In this document: piece after piece, positions 17,664 through 17,938 of the stretch
Layout: the number at the start of each line of letters is the position of its first letter
Position numbering within the stretch: the stretch's first letter is position 1
NCBI GenBank assembly: GCA_029339195.1
Contig: JAPTJF010000725.1
Coordinates: forward strand, 1-17,938
DNA from: Micractinium sp. NFX-FRZ
Taxonomy: Eukaryota > Chlorophyta > Trebouxiophyceae > Chlorellales > Chlorellaceae
Reading direction: 5' to 3'
DNA length: 17,938 nt
Notes under the pieces: model-generated
The model's input: the letters and a program-made list of their open reading frames with translations, nothing else
Databases searched by the model: none
Told to the model about the DNA's origin: nothing
Program-made: the position numbers and the translations under genes

Positions 17664-17938
17664 AGTGGCCCAAGGTACGCACACGCGGGCGACCACCCGT
17701 CTGTCCAGGCGGGATCCAAAGAAAGCTGTCCCAGCAAAGCACAGCAGCAAAATGTGCGCTGGCTGGTGACAGATAGCTGGTCCCCCGCAAAGTGCGCTCC
17801 AAACTGCCTCCGCGGGCAAATCGGGCACTACAATGCGAAGTGAACAGCATAAGGCGGGCGTGCCACGGCCGTGAAGCCGGGGCGCGAGCGCCTTCGGGCA
17901 GGCAGGCGCCGGGTTGGAGACCCGGTGTGCTGGCCGCC

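Larger units (their letters stand above)
16728..17938. other. 3' flank of the HVA22 gene; no supportable gene
   Basis: These 1.2 kb contain the HVA22 3' UTR and intergenic DNA. Open frames here reach only about 140 codons, show no recognisable motif and overlap on both strands. GC falls between about 17220 and 17550. The structures I can support are the inverted repeats at 17555-17617 and 17626-17663. The last 90 bases are again very GC-rich with several short self-complementary stems. A neighbouring gene may begin beyond the right edge. Confidence 0.6.

Noticed and set aside
17850..17932. tRNA-like fold (possible 7-bp CAGCATA/TGTGCTG acceptor stem and CCGGG-TTGGAGA-CCCGG arm)
   Set aside because: The T-loop lacks the conserved TTC, there is no A-box-like D arm with T8 and GG, and no convincing anticodon arm. 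Short stems are expected in such GC-rich sequence.

Overview
The window looks like nuclear DNA of a core chlorophyte green alga, possibly of the Chlorella lineage. The evidence is high GC, many short GT-AG introns with pyrimidine-rich 3' ends, abundant CAG/CTG triplet runs in both coding and intronic DNA, TGTAA polyadenylation signals after two stop codons, and plant-type TTTAGGG repeats. The organism call is inference. No prokaryotic, viral or organellar gene organisation was seen. Most long open frames in this GC-rich sequence are chance frames that read across introns.

Three spliced genes can be assembled by hand with intron phases that agree at every junction. (1) Minus strand, 10496 to 575: a 20-exon gene for a protein of about 1975 residues, homologous to TARBP1/Trm3, the SPOUT-class tRNA (guanosine-18-2'-O)-methyltransferase. 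The helical-repeat region is in the first 16 exons and the SpoU catalytic domain in the last four. (2) Minus strand, 13524 to 10838: a 5-exon gene for a 475-residue, Q/A-rich, probably nuclear protein. It is not firmly recognised, but its C-terminus resembles an RNA polymerase II CTD-binding (SRI-like) domain. (3) Plus strand, 13752 to 16727: a 9-exon gene for a 199-residue HVA22/REEP/DP1 family membrane-shaping protein.

Layout: 1-318 is a 93-bp minisatellite entering from the left, with the likely polyadenylation signal of the methyltransferase gene at its edge. Then follow the methyltransferase gene (575-10496), a 341-bp spacer holding the 3' end of gene 2 and the putative promoter of gene 1 (10497-10837), gene 2 (10838-13524), a 227-bp divergent promoter region (13525-13751), gene 3 (13752-16727), and 1.2 kb with no supportable gene but with two hairpins (16728-17938). 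Genes 2 and 3 are divergent and may share a promoter. Genes 2 and 1 run head to tail. I see no evidence for a common pathway.

The most interesting signals are in the introns. The methyltransferase gene appears to use three GC-AG introns. One of its 3' splice sites sits directly against telomeric CCCTAAA repeats. An 81-bp tandem duplication copies another 3' splice site together with the start of its exon. A 14-bp perfect inverted repeat lies beside a third. Gene 2 carries a decayed extra copy of an exon end in its last intron. The HVA22 gene has an 18-nt microexon and paired TGTAA signals inside an intron.
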